A DNA stretch of 64,000 nucleotides from Acorus gramineus (lineage: Eukaryota > Streptophyta > Magnoliopsida > Acorales > Acoraceae), in contig CM060850.1 of the NCBI GenBank assembly GCA_030737835.1, positions 18,886,032 through 18,950,031 on the forward strand. Reading direction: 5' to 3'. The first letter of the stretch is position 1, and every line of letters begins with the position of its first letter. The translations under genes and the position numbers were made by a program. The notes under the pieces are model-generated. The model was given only the letters and a program-made list of their open reading frames with translations. It had not been told where the DNA came from and did no database searches. Of the stretch, positions 1-12,428 are shown in pieces.

Positions 1-1574
1 CTAGCGTTCGTGATGGGACTCAACCGCCTTATCAGATAGATGACGTCGCATAGGCATGGCCGAGGTTCGACGGCCCCTTATTGCGTGTCTTGTGGATTAA
101 GTGCGGTTGAGCGGCTTACCAAGCGTGTAAGTGTCATCATGAGTGCCAGCCATGCTCGAGGAGCAGAATCCGGACTTAATTGTTCGTGGTGTTGTTTTGA
201 TCTCCCCGTGGAGGTTGAAGATCAATTACCCTTGCTGTGAATTGATGATCTATTTGACCAGCTCTGGGAGCGAGTGTCTTCTGTTAGATCGATCTTCGCA
301 CAAGGGTACCACAAGTCGGAGATCCGGGAGTTGGACATCCTGTAGATGGCCTTTCGTGACCGTTTCGGGCACTACAAGATTTAAGTACTGCCATCGGGGT
401 TGACGAATGCGCCGGATGCCTTTGTGGATCTCAAAAGTTTTATTGGGCCTCCGTGGACTACTTTGAGGTAGTCTTCATTGAGATTCCTCAGTGGACATGG
501 GAGTGGGTTATCAGGGATTGTTGCTTGTTAATGTCACGTTCGGGTCACGACGCCGTCTAGGTGATCATTGACCGACTGACTAAGTCCGCGCTTCCCTCCC
601 TATCCGACTGATTGAGTCTCTGGACGCCTTGACGTGGGTTTTCACCTTCGCGATTGTTCGTCTTCATGGCACTCCAGTCGGCGCTATTTTCGGTTGAGAC
701 GCGAGGGTTACTTTGAGGTTGTGGCGCAGCCTTGGCAGACTTTGGCGCGAGCCTCCATTTAAGTATAGCGTTTCATCGCCGATGGATAGCCAGACAAAGA
801 GGACGATTCAGACCTTGGAGGACATGCTAAGTGCCTGCGTGCTCGATGATGAGGGCAGTTGGGTGAGGCACCACCCATTTGTTGGGGTATGCCTGCAAGA
901 CGACTGCCATTCGAGCATCCAGATGGATCTGTGAAAGGCACTCTACAGGCGCCGTTTTATACCTCCCTTGTGTTGGGACGGTTGAGGAGCACAAGTTGGA
1001 GAGGCCATAAGTTAGTTGTTTGACCTTGCGGTGGCCAGGTTGGTTCGTGTGTGCATCTGCACCCCCCAGAACCGACAGAAGGGCTACGCAGGTCATCGTC
1101 GCCAGGAGCTTACCTTTGGGTTTGGCGATCATATTTTTGAGAAGGTGTCCTGGTTTAAGGGCACCCTCTGTTTCGACGTTCGGGGCAAGCTGAGTTGGCT
1201 CTTTAATGAGACCGTTTCTCGTCATTTAGTGGATTGGGGAGGTGGCTTGTCATGTAGCCTTTCCCCCACAGCTGGCTCATGCCCACGACGTCGTCCTTGT
1301 CTCATGGCCGAGGCGTTATGTCCACGATCCTGCTCGTGTCAGCTTGTTCGACCGCCTGATCTTGGAGGTTGATTTGTCGTTCGTGGAGCAGTGGATCGAG
1401 GTCAGAAGAGGCTTCACGCTAAGACCGTTCCTTTGATTATAGTGTGTTGGTAGCGCCAATCCGGTGCAAAGACCACTTGGGAGCAAAAGGTCTATGCAAG
1501 ATACTTGCTATATTCGGTCTTCCCTTTTGGGTTTCCTTAAATTTCGAGAACTAAATTTCCTAAGGGGGGAAGAA
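1..1574 (+). pseudogene. pol: Ty3/Gypsy pol remnant (RT to integrase), 5' part outside window
   Basis: This is the 3' part of the internal region of a plus-strand LTR retrotransposon, broken by many stops and frameshifts. Recognisable pieces in order are reverse transcriptase GYHKSEIRELDIL (about 304-345), SGLTNAPDAF (about 390-421) and FEVVFIE (about 463-483, in place of the catalytic F-V-D-D type motif); integrase core D-A-V-x-V-I-I-D-R-L-T-K-S-A (about 550-590) and QTKRTIQTLEDML (about 790-832); and the integrase C-terminus with DHIFEKVSWFKG (about 1127-1162), LAHAHDVV (about 1272-1295) and DLSFVEQWIEV (about 1372-1404). The end of RT and all of RNase H are absent: RT runs almost directly into integrase. 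The region ends at the polypurine tract. A reverse-oriented homologue lies at 17183-19913 with the same RT-integrase gap. The protein cannot be functional. Confidence 0.88.
1561..1574 (+). other. Polypurine tract of the plus-strand element
   Basis: A purine run (TAAGGGGGGAAGAA) lies directly before the TG that opens the 3' LTR at 1575. This is the expected position of the plus-strand primer. The same tract appears in reverse orientation at 31743-31756. Confidence 0.8.
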
Positions 1575-2183
1575 TGTTATGCCTGTGTCATTTGGAGCGC
1601 TCTGATTGAAAAATTGACTACAAATTTTTTTCTCTTAGAAGTTATGTATTTCTGATTTGGTATTTGGATTTGATTTTGTTAAAATCAAAGCTAAAGAGGT
1701 TTAAATATGATTTTCTTATGAGATGCTCAATTTTGAGTTAGCTTTCGTACAAAAGTGGAATTAGTTCAACTGGATTCATGTAATAAAAGTTATGGGTATT
1801 TTACCAAGTATACCCCGGGGATGAAAAATTCTGGCAGCAGCCCTATTCTATAATTAGCTCTAATTGCGGAATAGCTAAAGGGATTATTTGATCTTGGCAT
1901 AAACATGAAAGTTGTAGATAATCTTCTTGGCTTTCCAGTGGACTTTGAATTGTGCAATTCGAAGATATATTGAGGAAGTTATGGCTGTTCTAGTGAAGCA
2001 TGCTCAGAATTTCTAGTCAAGGATAAATTGGTCATTTCTATCCCTCTTTAGGATATTTATTTGGCCAAAAATATATTCCTCTCTCTCTCTCCCACTCCCC
2101 ACGTCAACTTTTCTTGGTCTCTCTTCCTCTCTTCCAAAGCCCCCCCATGTGTTTGTATTAATTCCTCAAAGAGAAGGAGAAGG

Positions 2184-4844
2184 TGTCACGCCCCAGGGCG
2201 GCCGTCCCCGGGACGCGGCAATGGTATATATGATATCAGCAGTCTTTACAGCAGGTTAATAACATACTCTAAACAACACCAAAATGACAACACAGACAAA
2301 AAGCAGGGCTGACATGATATATACACAAATAGCGGAAGCTAAAAGACTGAGTCTGTAATTCAAAGACACATTACAGACTCGATACATAATCAACTGTCCT
2401 GTGAGAGCCAATATATACAGTTACATCCAATATAGTACAAACAGGTGCCCAAGCACGGAAATATAATACATAAAATAAAAAAGGGATGCTGATAGCCTCT
2501 AACACTCGCGGGAACGTGGCGCTGCTCCGCTACTGCTGAAATCCCTCGGGGAGCTCCTCCTTCAGATCCGACTCAGTGATAACTGGAGAAAAAAATATGC
2601 GAGGGGTGAGCCACACGCTCAGTGAATAGCACAACCCATGCATCACAATTCATATTAACCTCAAAATTATTCAAAGCCTCAAAGTGGCAGGAACTACACA
2701 ATCCAGTGGGTCGCAACATCGTCGACCCACCACACCCTCACCCTCACCCTCCAATAGGTGACACGGTCTATTGGGACTGACTAGGCTGTTAATCACCCTT
2801 GGTCCACCGATAGTCTCTCCTCCACTCCGTAGCCCGCCTGGTCTACTCCCACAATTCAGCACAGTCCGAAACCAAATCAGGAGGTACCTACTGATGGGAG
2901 CCCTCTGTCAGGACGGCCTGTCTAACGCTGGGGCAGTCTCTATACGGATCAAACGAAGGGAACAGAAACAGCCTACCCACATGTATACGATCCAATCGGA
3001 TCCGCCGGCAACATCTTCCTAACAATTTAAATGTCACGAATTCTTGTGAATTCCTCCAGGGCGCATAACTACGATGCGGGGAAGCCTATATTATAACCGC
3101 ATGGTTATAATATTCACTAAGCATGCTCACTACTAAATAACCCACATTTGATTTAAATAAATTAAACTAATGGGATACATGCATAGGTCAAGGCTTCCTA
3201 GCATGAAAATATGGTATCAGGATGCATGGCTCTTACACATATCCTAAGGGTGCAAGTCCCTAACATACAAGGTCTAGGGTGGCATGCATACTACATAACA
3301 ATCATGCCTGCATGGATTACATATTATACAAGTTAATATTAAACTATGGTGCCCTAGGGAAGGACGATACACGCCTAAGAGCATATACGCCTCCCAACTG
3401 GGTTGGATTGTCCCACTCACCAATACCCGGGTCGTCGCGTGACCGTCCGTCAAGATCTGCAAGACAGGTATTTAACACGGTGAGTAAAATACACAAATAC
3501 ATACAAAAATACACTAAAAATACCCAACACTCGGACAAGCGTGCATACGGCCCGCACGCACGCGAGCCCGAGTGCCCTGACTCACTCTAGAACCTCCGGC
3601 AGACATACGCACGACCACCCGCACGCGCACGCACGGGTGCGCACGCACGCACGCACACCCTCGCTCGCACGCCTGCTCGCCTTGCGCGCGCTGCGCCCCC
3701 TGCGCAGCAACCGCACACCGCCCACTCGCCCAGTGTACTGCGCCCCTTGCGCAGCACCCGCACGCATGCCCGCTCTCCCCTCGTACTGCGCCCCCTGCGC
3801 AGCACCCGCGCGCACGCCTGCGACCCCTGCCAGCTCGCCCTACAGCGCGCCTGCCCTGCGCCTGCCAACCTGCCCTGCCTGCCTGCCTGCCGGTCGGCCT
3901 GCGCGCGCAGGCTCGTGCGCAGGCGCCGATGAGCCCGCACTGCCTGAGCCGACTCTACCACCTCCCTCAGTCCTCCCCCACCCCAAACTCTGATGCTCAC
4001 CAAGCACATCCAAAAACACCTCCTAAACGCATCTAAACAAGAAAAGGAAGGAAAGAAGGCTCACCCAAGGAGAGGAAGGGAAGGGGAGGAGATCGAGTGC
4101 TCTTCGCGCACCGATTTACCACCTCCAAGACCACCACCACCAAGATCTCCACTCAGCCAAAGAGGGCTGAAAACAGAGGTAAAAAGGGACCATGAGAGGG
4201 GGTCACACATGAGGGAACTTGAATCCGAGACAATACAAAGTAGATCGGGTCCTCACCTTTCTTTTCTCCTTCTAGGGTTTCTTGATCCAACACCTTCTAC
4301 TAGGTCTAAATGGGGTTTTAAAGAGAAGGGAGAGAGAGATTTGAAGTGGAGAAGATGATGAATAGGGAGAGATCCTATTCCTAGGTGTGGACTTAAAGGG
4401 AGCCACACACACACCTCACACACTCACCACTTACACTTAGGGAGAAAAAAAAAGATTAGGTTAAGCTAGGTTTAGTTAGGTCTAAGTGCACTTTGACCCT
4501 AGTCAACCCAACCACACTAAAAACCAAAACCCATTGACCAAGTCAAGGGTCAACTTTGACCAAGTCAAGTCTCCCAATGACTTTTCGCTTGGTCAAAACC
4601 CGGATACGATTCAGAACTGCAAAATTCTGAAACATTACCAGAATTCGATGAAATTTTCATGAGTGGCTTGAAAAGGCACCAAGACACATAATATGCAGTT
4701 AGATTTTCAATCGGAGCTCTCAAACTCAGGATGATAGCTAAAAGTCTGAAATTTTAGCGGTTCCGATCGAAAAAAGAAAAAGTTGAAAAACTGCGAGAAT
4801 GCTCCAATGTGACCAGAAGGATAAAAAGTGACACATATATAACA
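2184..4844 (-). mobile_element. Solo LTR (type B), minus strand, 2661 bp
   Basis: The copy starts TGTCACGCCCCAGGGCGGCC and ends CACATATATAACA, the reverse of a type B LTR. The flanking 5-mers are GAAGG (2179-2183) and GAAGA (4845-4849), a TSD with one mismatch, and the host LTR reads on across the gap. No internal region is present. On the minus strand it has the micro-exon (3421-3456, reading DLDGRSRDDPGI) and a terminal exon near 2530-2595 reading VITESDLKEELPEGFQQ and then a TAG stop. It also carries a telomere-like (CCCTCA) run near 2737-2757. Confidence 0.92.
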
Positions 4845-5567
4845 GAAGATGGAGGAGGAATTATGGTGAGTGTTTGTGCATGTGTTGTAGTTGTTGATCT
4901 CCTCTCTATCAAACACCCTCTCATATCTTTTCCCCCCCTAATTTTCAGCCAAGAAGGGCTGGTGAGAGGCTGAAGAGGTGGTGGTGGTTGAGGTGGCCGT
5001 GGGCGCGTCGAGAGCCCCGCATCTCCCCCTTTCCCTTTCCCTCTTTTGGTAAGTCCTCTTCCCCTTCTTTTTGATTTTTAGGGCTATTGGGATGGTTGGG
5101 GAGGTCATACATGCTAGGTAGATGTGTTAGAGTGTGTGTGAGGGGTTGGGGAGGGTTAAAAAGGGGTAAAGGTTGGCTGGGCGCGTGTTGGGGGTTGTCT
5201 GCGCGCGTGCGCGCGCAGGAGGGCGCTGGCAGGCGCTGGCGTGCGGGCGAGTGCGCGGGCGCTGGAGCGAGCGGGAGTGCGCAAGGAGTGCGCGCGCGTG
5301 GGGCAGTGCGCCTAGGCGTGCGTCTGGGCGCGGGGCTGGGGGCCAGTGCGCGCGCGCGAGCATGCCTGTGCGTGCGCGTGTTGGGGCAAGCGTGGGGCTG
5401 CCCAGGGGCTCGGGTAGGTGTTGGGGCACCCGGGCATGTTTGCGTACGCGCGTGCTCGCAGGCGTGCGAGCCCGTATGCGTGCATGTCTAAGTCCTTGGT
5501 ATTTCTAATTATTTCTATGTGTTAAATTGTGATGTTACTCACCCAATTTGATGCCCCTACCTTGCAG

Positions 5568-5606
5568 ATCTCGTCGGATGGGATGCGCGAGGTCCCGGGC
5601 CGTATG
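5568..5606 (+). other. Putative LTR micro-exon (type A, 39 nt)
   Basis: The block lies between CTTGCAG (acceptor-like, AG at 5566-5567) and GTGAGT (donor-like, 5607-5612). The 39-nt length is shared with the type A copies at 9049-9087, 27627-27665 and 42528-42566; the copy at 44642-44678 is 37 nt. Reading from the second codon position gives DLVGWDARGPGPY. Its status as an exon is inferred from boundary conservation only. Confidence 0.45.
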
Positions 5607-5641
5607 GTGAGTGGTTCGATTCCAATCCCCCCCCCTCTCGG

Positions 5642-5677
5642 GATGCGCTCGACGCGCGTAGTCGCGCGTCGCGCATC
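5642..5677 (+). other. Hairpin following the LTR micro-exon donor
   Basis: GATGCGC (5642-5648) pairs with GCGCATC (5671-5677), and GACGCGCG (5651-5658) pairs with CGCGCGTC (5663-5670), around a TAGT loop with a TC bulge. That is a 15-bp stem, about 35 nt after the GTGAGT donor. The same structure occurs in reverse at about 8974-9012, 12391-12428, 44566-44600 and 62092-62127, and forward at about 27705-27742. Confidence 0.7.
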
Positions 5678-7689
5678 GATGCCCCCCCCCCTTAAGCTAT
5701 AATATGTAGATATCTTGCATGCTAGGCTTATATACATGTATTGTATTCATGTATGAATGATTGTGTTGCATGAGCCCCTCTAGTATGTGCATGTATTTGT
5801 GTAATGTGTATGGATGTATAGAATATCGCATGCCTTAGGTAGTATTGTAATACTACTCCCACCATATTAATTGGAATATCGAACATGAATAAGTTTGGGT
5901 TAATAACGGGCACCTGCCTAATATTCCCTTGCGATAAGACTCGAGGGCGTGGTATAGCTGTTGCGCCCATGCTAATGGGGTAAAGCTATGACCAGCTGCA
6001 TGAGATGATGATCTCTCTCACCCTCTCCCTCTGAACTAACTGAGTAAGTAGATGCGATTTCCTATTCGACTCAGGTTCGTTTGGAATATTGGCATGCATC
6101 TATTAGTGCGCAAGATCGCGCTTGCCCTTTCTTTTAAGTTGGCGATATCCAACGGATGTTAGAGTATATTTTGTATGTTTATGTGATTAATGACCATGTA
6201 TGCATGTTGTATGAATTATTATGATGTAATCCATGTTAGGGAGTGTCCCTATAATTATTAGATGATTGTGCATAGGGTTCGTGCACATAACTAAGATTAA
6301 ATTCTCCTATAAAATATATGCTCATGTTAAAACTGATAGGCCTAGCTGGAATAGGCGTGGGTATTGATAGCTGATATTTTATTATTGCCACGTCTCGGGG
6401 ACGGCCGCCCTGGGGCGTGACACCTGAGCTCAATAAAGACTCCAACAACAACACACAGGGTTGCAAAGCAAGGATAATGATAACTGACTGAATAGCGGAA
6501 GCATAATATATAAACAATGTCTGTAAACCAAAACATTATCACAGACTCGAATACACAATCACTGTCCTCTGAGAGCCAAGTCTAGACCATAAAATACAAC
6601 CTATGCCACATGCACGATTTACAATACATACAATGACTCTAGGACTGCTGACAGCCTCGCACTCGCCACCGCCGGAAGAACGCTCCACGCCCATAAGACC
6701 ACGCCACAGGAAAGCTCCAGCTCCACGCCCAACACTGCCCCTCAAAAGAAACAGTATGCGAGAGGTGAGCTACAAGCTTAGTGAGTGGCTGGAAACCAAT
6801 CACCATACAACAGTTCAATACATAAACCATTCCCTTTAAAGGTAAACATGTCACGCCCCAGGGCGGCCGTCCCCGAGACGTGGCAATGGTAAATATCAGC
6901 TATCAATACCTGAGGTCAATAAAGACTCCAACAACAATACACAAGGTGGCAAAGCAAGATAATGATAACTGACTGAAAAGCAGAAGCATAATATATAAAC
7001 AATGTCTGTAAATCAAAAACATTATTACAAACTCGAATACACAATCACTGTCCTGTGAGAGCCAAGTCTAGACCAAAGAAAATACAACCTGTGCCACATG
7101 CACGAATTACAATATATACAATGACTCTAGGACTGCTGACAGCCTCGCACTCGCAACCCGCTGGAAGAACGCTCCACGCCCATAAGACCACGCCACAGGG
7201 AAGCTCCAACTCCACGCCCAACACTGCCCCTGAAAAGAAACATGCGAGGGGTGAGCTACAAGCTCAGTGAGTGGCTGGAAACCAATCACCATACTACACT
7301 TCAATACATAAACACTTTCCTTTCAAGGAAAACATGGGTGGAAACCCATGGATAACAGGGTCACGCGGCAGCGCGACCAACCTCACCCTTACCCTCACTC
7401 CCGGAGGGAGACTCTTGGGACTTTTGGGGAGAGACCATACCGTTGGTCGAGGAGACCCGGGATTACTGGTCTACGCAACACTACTGGATCATCTACATCT
7501 AGATAACTGCCCAACGATGTCCTTGAACATCGATTACGAGACCGGACCCAACAACTATGGGAACGGTCGAACAACGAATGGGTCACGAGGCGACGTGTCT
7601 TCACCTCATCCTTACCCTCACACCCGGAGGGAGACTCTTGGGACTTTTGGAAGAGACTTAGACTGCTCTACACCCTTGGTCCACCGGTA

Positions 7690-8170
7690 GCCCTTTCCCC
7701 CGCGTAGCCTCTACCTGGTATACTCCCACTATCAGTACGCTTCTGAACGCGTCGGTGGTACCTACGGATGGGAGCCCTCTGTCAGGACAGCTGTAACGCC
7801 TGGGGAGTCCCTACATTGGATCCAACGAAGGGGAGAACGATCCCACGCTCACAACATCATTCGTTAACCCTCTCCCGGGTAGCCGCTACCTAGTATACTC
7901 CCACGATCAGTATGCTCCCGAATGCATCGGTGGTACCTACGGGTGGGAGTCCTCTGTCAGGACAGCTACACCGGACCTCTTCAACTCACCGCTCTACACC
8001 CTTGGTCCACCGGTAGCCTCTCCCACACTCCGTAGCCTCTACCTGGTATACTCCCACGATCAGCACCCTCCGACGCATCGGGGGTACCTACAGATGGGAG
8101 CCCTCTGTCAGGACAGCTTTCCAACGCCGGGGAGTTCCTATACGGATCCAACGAAGGAGAGAACGTTCCC
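7690..8170 (-). repeat. Degenerate tandem repeat within the LTR (about 3 units of 150-190 bp)
   Basis: Three successive units share the order GTAGCC..CTACCTGGTATACTCCCA, then TCGGTGGTACCTACGGATGGG, then CTCTGTCAGGACAGCT. The same array, with varying unit number, is found in the other type A and A' LTRs (for example 11080-11400, 15770-16260, 23800-24110, 43470-43780, 60170-60470). Unit number is one cause of LTR length differences. Confidence 0.75.
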
Positions 8171-8342
8171 ATGTTTGCAAAGTGAACCCAATGAAAAATA
8201 ACTACTCTCGATAATCACTTATCTAGATATCAAAACACAGGCATAACAACAATCTATGCAACACACTCATATTAACCTTAAAATAATTAAAGTCCCTAAA
8301 CGGGAGTAACTGTACAAGCTAGTGGGTCGTAACATCGCCGAC

Positions 8343-8378
8343 CCACCCCACCCTCACCCTCACCCTCACCCTCACCCT
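8343..8378 (-). repeat. (GGGTGA)n G-quadruplex-type motif in LTR
   Basis: The plus strand reads repeated CCCTCA, so the LTR sense strand carries six closely spaced GGG runs separated by short TGA or similar spacers. Shorter versions occur in every LTR, for example 2737-2757, 16434-16452, 24288-24300, 28400-28420, 38653-38668 and 54656-54671. The spacing fits a G-quadruplex-forming sequence, a feature known from other plant LTRs. A role is not shown. Confidence 0.6.
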
Positions 8379-11300
8379 TTAAGGGGTGACATGGGCCTTT
8401 TGGGACAGACTAGACTGCTCTCCACCCTTGGTCCACCGGTAGCCTCTCCCTCACTCCGTAGCCTCTACCTGGTATACTCCCACGATCAGCACCCTCTGAC
8501 GCATCGGAGGTACCTACAGATGGGAGCCCTCTGTCAGGATAGCTTTCCAACGCCGGGGAGTCCCTACTCGGATCCAACGAAGGGGAGAAAACAGCCTACC
8601 CACACGGATACGATCCTCTTGGATCCGTCGACAACGATTTCTAACACTACTAATGTCATGAATTCTCAAGAATTCCTCCAGGGCGCATAACTAGGATGCG
8701 GGGAAACATATATTATAACAACAAGGTTATAATATTCTCTAAGGCATGTTTATACCAATATAATCTCATTTGATTTAAATAAGTTAAACTAAATGAGAAA
8801 CATGCGTAGATCGAGGCTTTTCAAGCATGGGACATGGTGTCTAGGCATGTATGGGCCTCTATGCATGAATCATGGGTGTATATCCCTAGCATATAATGTC
8901 TAACAAGGCATGGTTATATCATAGCAAACATGCATTAACATGGTATCTACATATTATAGCTAGGGGGGGGGGCATCGATGCGCGACGCGCGTCTACGCGC
9001 GTCGAGCGCATCCCTAGAGAGGGGGGGGATTGGAATCGAACCACTCACCTTACAACCCGGGACCTCGCGCATCCCATCCGACGAGATCTGCAAGGTAGGG
9101 GCATCCAATTTGGTGAGTAACAACACAATTTACACATAGAAATCATTAGAAATACCAAATACTCGGACAAGCATGCATACGGACTCGCACGCATGCGAGC
9201 ACACACGTACGCACGCGAGTCCGAGTGCCCCGACACCTACCCGAGCCCCTGGGCAGCCACACGCATGGCCCCCCGCACGCGCACGCACGCATACGCACGC
9301 ACGCACGCGCCCCAGCACCCTCGGCGCACTGCCGCGCGCCTGCCCGCGCGCCCAGACGCGCTGCCGTGCTCGCGCAGGCTCGTGCGCACCCGCGCGCACT
9401 GCACATCCAGCCCGCGAGCCCTCGCGCGCACTACGCGCCCGTGCAGAACCCCGCTCATGCCCCAGCACCCGCACGCACGCGCACGCACGTGCTGGCCCCC
9501 AGCCCCGCGCCCAGGCGCATGCCAAGGCACACTACCCCGCGCGCGCGCACCCTCGCGTGCGCCCGCGCGCACCCCTGTTCGCGCCAGCGCCCGCCTGCGC
9601 GCGCGTCGGCACGCGCACGCGCTCAGACTGCCCCCAACGCGCGCCCAGCCTCTCCCAACCTCTTTTTAACCCTCCCTAACCCCTCACACACACTTTAACC
9701 CATATGCATAGCATGCATGACCTCCCCAACCATCCCAACAACCCTAAAAATCAAAAAGAAGGGGAAGAGGACTTACCAAAAGAGGGAAAGGGAAAGGGGG
9801 AGATGCGGGGCTCTCGACGCGCCCACGACCACCTCAACCACCACCACCACCCGCCTCTTCAGCCTCTCCTCAGCCTCCTTCATGGCTGCAAAATCAGGGG
9901 GGGGGGGAACAAGATATGAGAGGGTGCTTGAGAGAGAGGAGATCACAACAACAACACCTACACAAACACTCACCATCACTTCCTCCTCCACCTTCTTCTT
10001 CTCTTTGAGGAATTATCACAAACACTTGGGGGGAGTGAAAAGAGAGAAGGAGAGATAAAAAAAATGGACGTGGGATGTAGGAGAGAGAGGGAGAGAAGAT
10101 ATTTTGCCCAAATAAATATCTAAAGAGGGATGGAAATGACCATTTCATCCCTGACTTAGAAATTCTGCGCATGCTTCACTAGAACAGCCATAACTTCCTC
10201 AATATAGCTCCGAATTGCACAATTCCAGGTCCGTTGGAAAGCTAAGCAGATTATCTACAACTTTCATGTTTATGCCAAGATCAAATAATCTCTTCAGCTA
10301 TTCCGAAATTAGAGCTAAACATAGAACAGGGCTGCTGCCAGAATTTTCATCCTTGGGGTATACTTGGTAAAATACCCATAACTTTTACTACAGGAATCCA
10401 GTTGATCTAATTCCACTTTTGTATGAAATCTAACTCAAAACTGGACATCTCATAATAAAATCATATTTAAACCTCTTCATCTTAGATTTTAACAAAATCA
10501 AATCCAAATACCAAATCGGGAATACATAACTTCTAGGGGAAAAGAAGAAAAAAAATTATGTAGTCAAATCTTCAATCGGAGCGCTCCAAATTACAAAGGC
10601 ACAACAAAACATGGGTAGAAACCCATGGATAACAGGGTCACGCGGCGGCGTGACCAACCTCACCCTCACCCTCACCCCCGGAGGGAGACTCTTGGGACTT
10701 TTGGGGAGAGACCATACCGTTGGTTGAGGAGACCCGGGATTACTGGTCCACACAACATTACTAGATCACCAACCTCACCCTCACCCTCACTCCCAAAGGG
10801 AGACTCTTGGGACTTTTGGGGAGAGACCATACCGTTGGTCGAGGAGACCCGGGATTACTGGTCTACGCAACACTACTGGATCATCTACATCGAGATAACT
10901 GCCCAACGATGTCTTTGAACATCGATACGAGACCGGACCCAACAACTATGGGAACGGACGAACAACGAATGGGTCATGAGGCGACGTGTCTTCACCTCAT
11001 CCTCATCCTCATCCTCACTCCCGGAGGGAGACTCTTGGGACTTTTGGAAGAGACTTAGACTGCTCTACACCCTTGGTCCACCGGTAGCCCTTTCTCCACG
11101 TAGCCTCTACCTGGTATACTCCCACGATCAGTACGCTTCCGAACGCATCGGTGGTACTACGGATGGGAGCCCTCTGTCAGGACAGCTTTTCCAACGCCGG
11201 GGAGTTCCTACATCGGATCCAACGAAGGGGAGAACGATTCCACGCTCGCAATATCATTTGTTAGCCCTCTCCCGGGTAGCCTCTACCTGGTACACTCCCA

Positions 11301-12390
11301 CGATCAGTACGCTCCCGAACGCATCGGTGGTACCTACGGATGGGAGCCCTCTGTCAGGACAGCTACAACCCGGGCCTCTTCAACACAGACGACATTGGGA
11401 GTAAACATTCCATGTTCGCAAAGCGAACCCAATGGAAAAAACACTACACTCGATAATCACATATCGATGATAGCGAACACTATTGTACTCCCACACGGTT
11501 GCGTCGCTCGGACACAGGGGGGGTGTCACCCCCCAACTACCGGCTTAACAATCCGATAAGATAATGAATTCTCCTGAATTCCAAACGAGTGCATCGCTCG
11601 GATGCACGGGGCGATTACATCGCTAGCGCTCTAACTAATAAGGTACAACCCGACAGCAGGTCATACCCACGCCTATTCCAGATAGGCCTAATCAGCTTTT
11701 AACATGCGCATATAAATATATCTAGGAGAATTTTATATCAGCTATGTGCATGAACCATATGCACAATCATCTAATAATTATTGGGACACTCCCTAACATG
11801 GATTTACATCATAATAATTCATACAACATGCATACATGGTCATTAATCACATAAACATACAAAATATACTCTAACATCCGTTGGATATCGCCAACTTAAA
11901 AGAAAGGGGCAAGCGCGATCTCGCGCACTAACAGGTGCATGCCAATATTCCAAACGAACCTGAGTCGAGTAGGAAATCGCATCTACTTACTCAGTTCGTT
12001 CAGAGGGAGAGGGCGGGGGAGATCATCATCTCTTGAAGCTGGTCATAGCTTTGCCCCATTAGCATGGGCGCAACAACTACACCACGCCCTCGAGTCTTAT
12101 CGCAAGGGAATATTAGGCAGGTGCCCGTTATTAACCCAGACTTATTCATGTTCGATATTCCAATTAATATGGTGGGAGTAGTATTACAATACTACCTAAG
12201 GCATGCCATATTCTATACATCCATACACATTACACAAATACATGCCCATACTAGAGGGGCTCATGCAACACAATCATTCATACATGAATACAATACATGT
12301 ATATAAGCCTAGCATGCAAGATATCTACATATTATAGCTTAAGCATGGCCATACTACTTATCTACACAAGTAGTATAGTTATGGAGCCCC

Positions 12391-12428
12391 ATCGATGCGC
12401 GACGCGCGACTACGCGCGTCGAGCGCAT
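12391..12428 (-). other. Hairpin in LTR (same element as at 5642-5677)
   Basis: GATGCGC-GACGCGCG pairs with CGCGCGTC-GA-GCGCATC around an ACTA loop. It lies just after the micro-exon donor on the minus strand (micro-exon 12462-12497), matching the layout in type A. Confidence 0.65.

Larger units (their letters stand above)
1575..6422 (+). mobile_element. 3' LTR (type A) of the plus-strand element, interrupted
   Basis: The LTR starts TGTTATGCCTGTGTCATTTGG after the polypurine tract and ends GGGGCGTGACA at 6422. It is split by a reverse solo LTR at 2184-4844, leaving about 2.2 kb of its own sequence. Its 3' part has a deletion near 6358, where a stretch present in other copies is missing and the text jumps to the terminal TTGATAGCTGATATT block. 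Sense-strand parts seen here are a degenerate exon 2 near 4950-5050, a GC-rich alternating purine/pyrimidine block (about 5180-5490), the micro-exon 5568-5606 and a hairpin at 5642-5677. The sequence after 6422 is a reverse LTR that lacks its first roughly 60 bases, so this element probably inserted into that LTR, with the missing piece left of the window. Confidence 0.85.
6849..10606 (-). mobile_element. Solo LTR (type A), minus strand, 3758 bp, TSD AAACA
   Basis: The copy is bounded by AAACA at 6844-6848 and 10607-10611. The host LTR reads on exactly across it (...GGTAAACA / TGGGTAGAAACCC). It starts TGTCACGCCCCAGGGCGGCC and ends GGCACAACA, where the usual GGCATAACA has one change. It contains three degenerate tandem units (7690-8170), a (CCCTCA)n run (8343-8378), a hairpin, the micro-exon 9049-9087 (39 nt, minus), the GC-rich block (about 9160-9650) and an exon-2 block near 9775-9890. 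No coding region is present, so this is a product of LTR-LTR recombination. Confidence 0.93.

Noticed and set aside
7690..8170. CRISPR-like array of repeats
   Set aside because: Units are 150-190 bp, degenerate and without regular spacers, and the sequence is a plant LTR.
8343..8378. (CCCTCA)n as an internal telomere repeat
   Set aside because: The plant telomere unit is CCCTAAA. This run is a fixed part of the LTR and is found in every copy.
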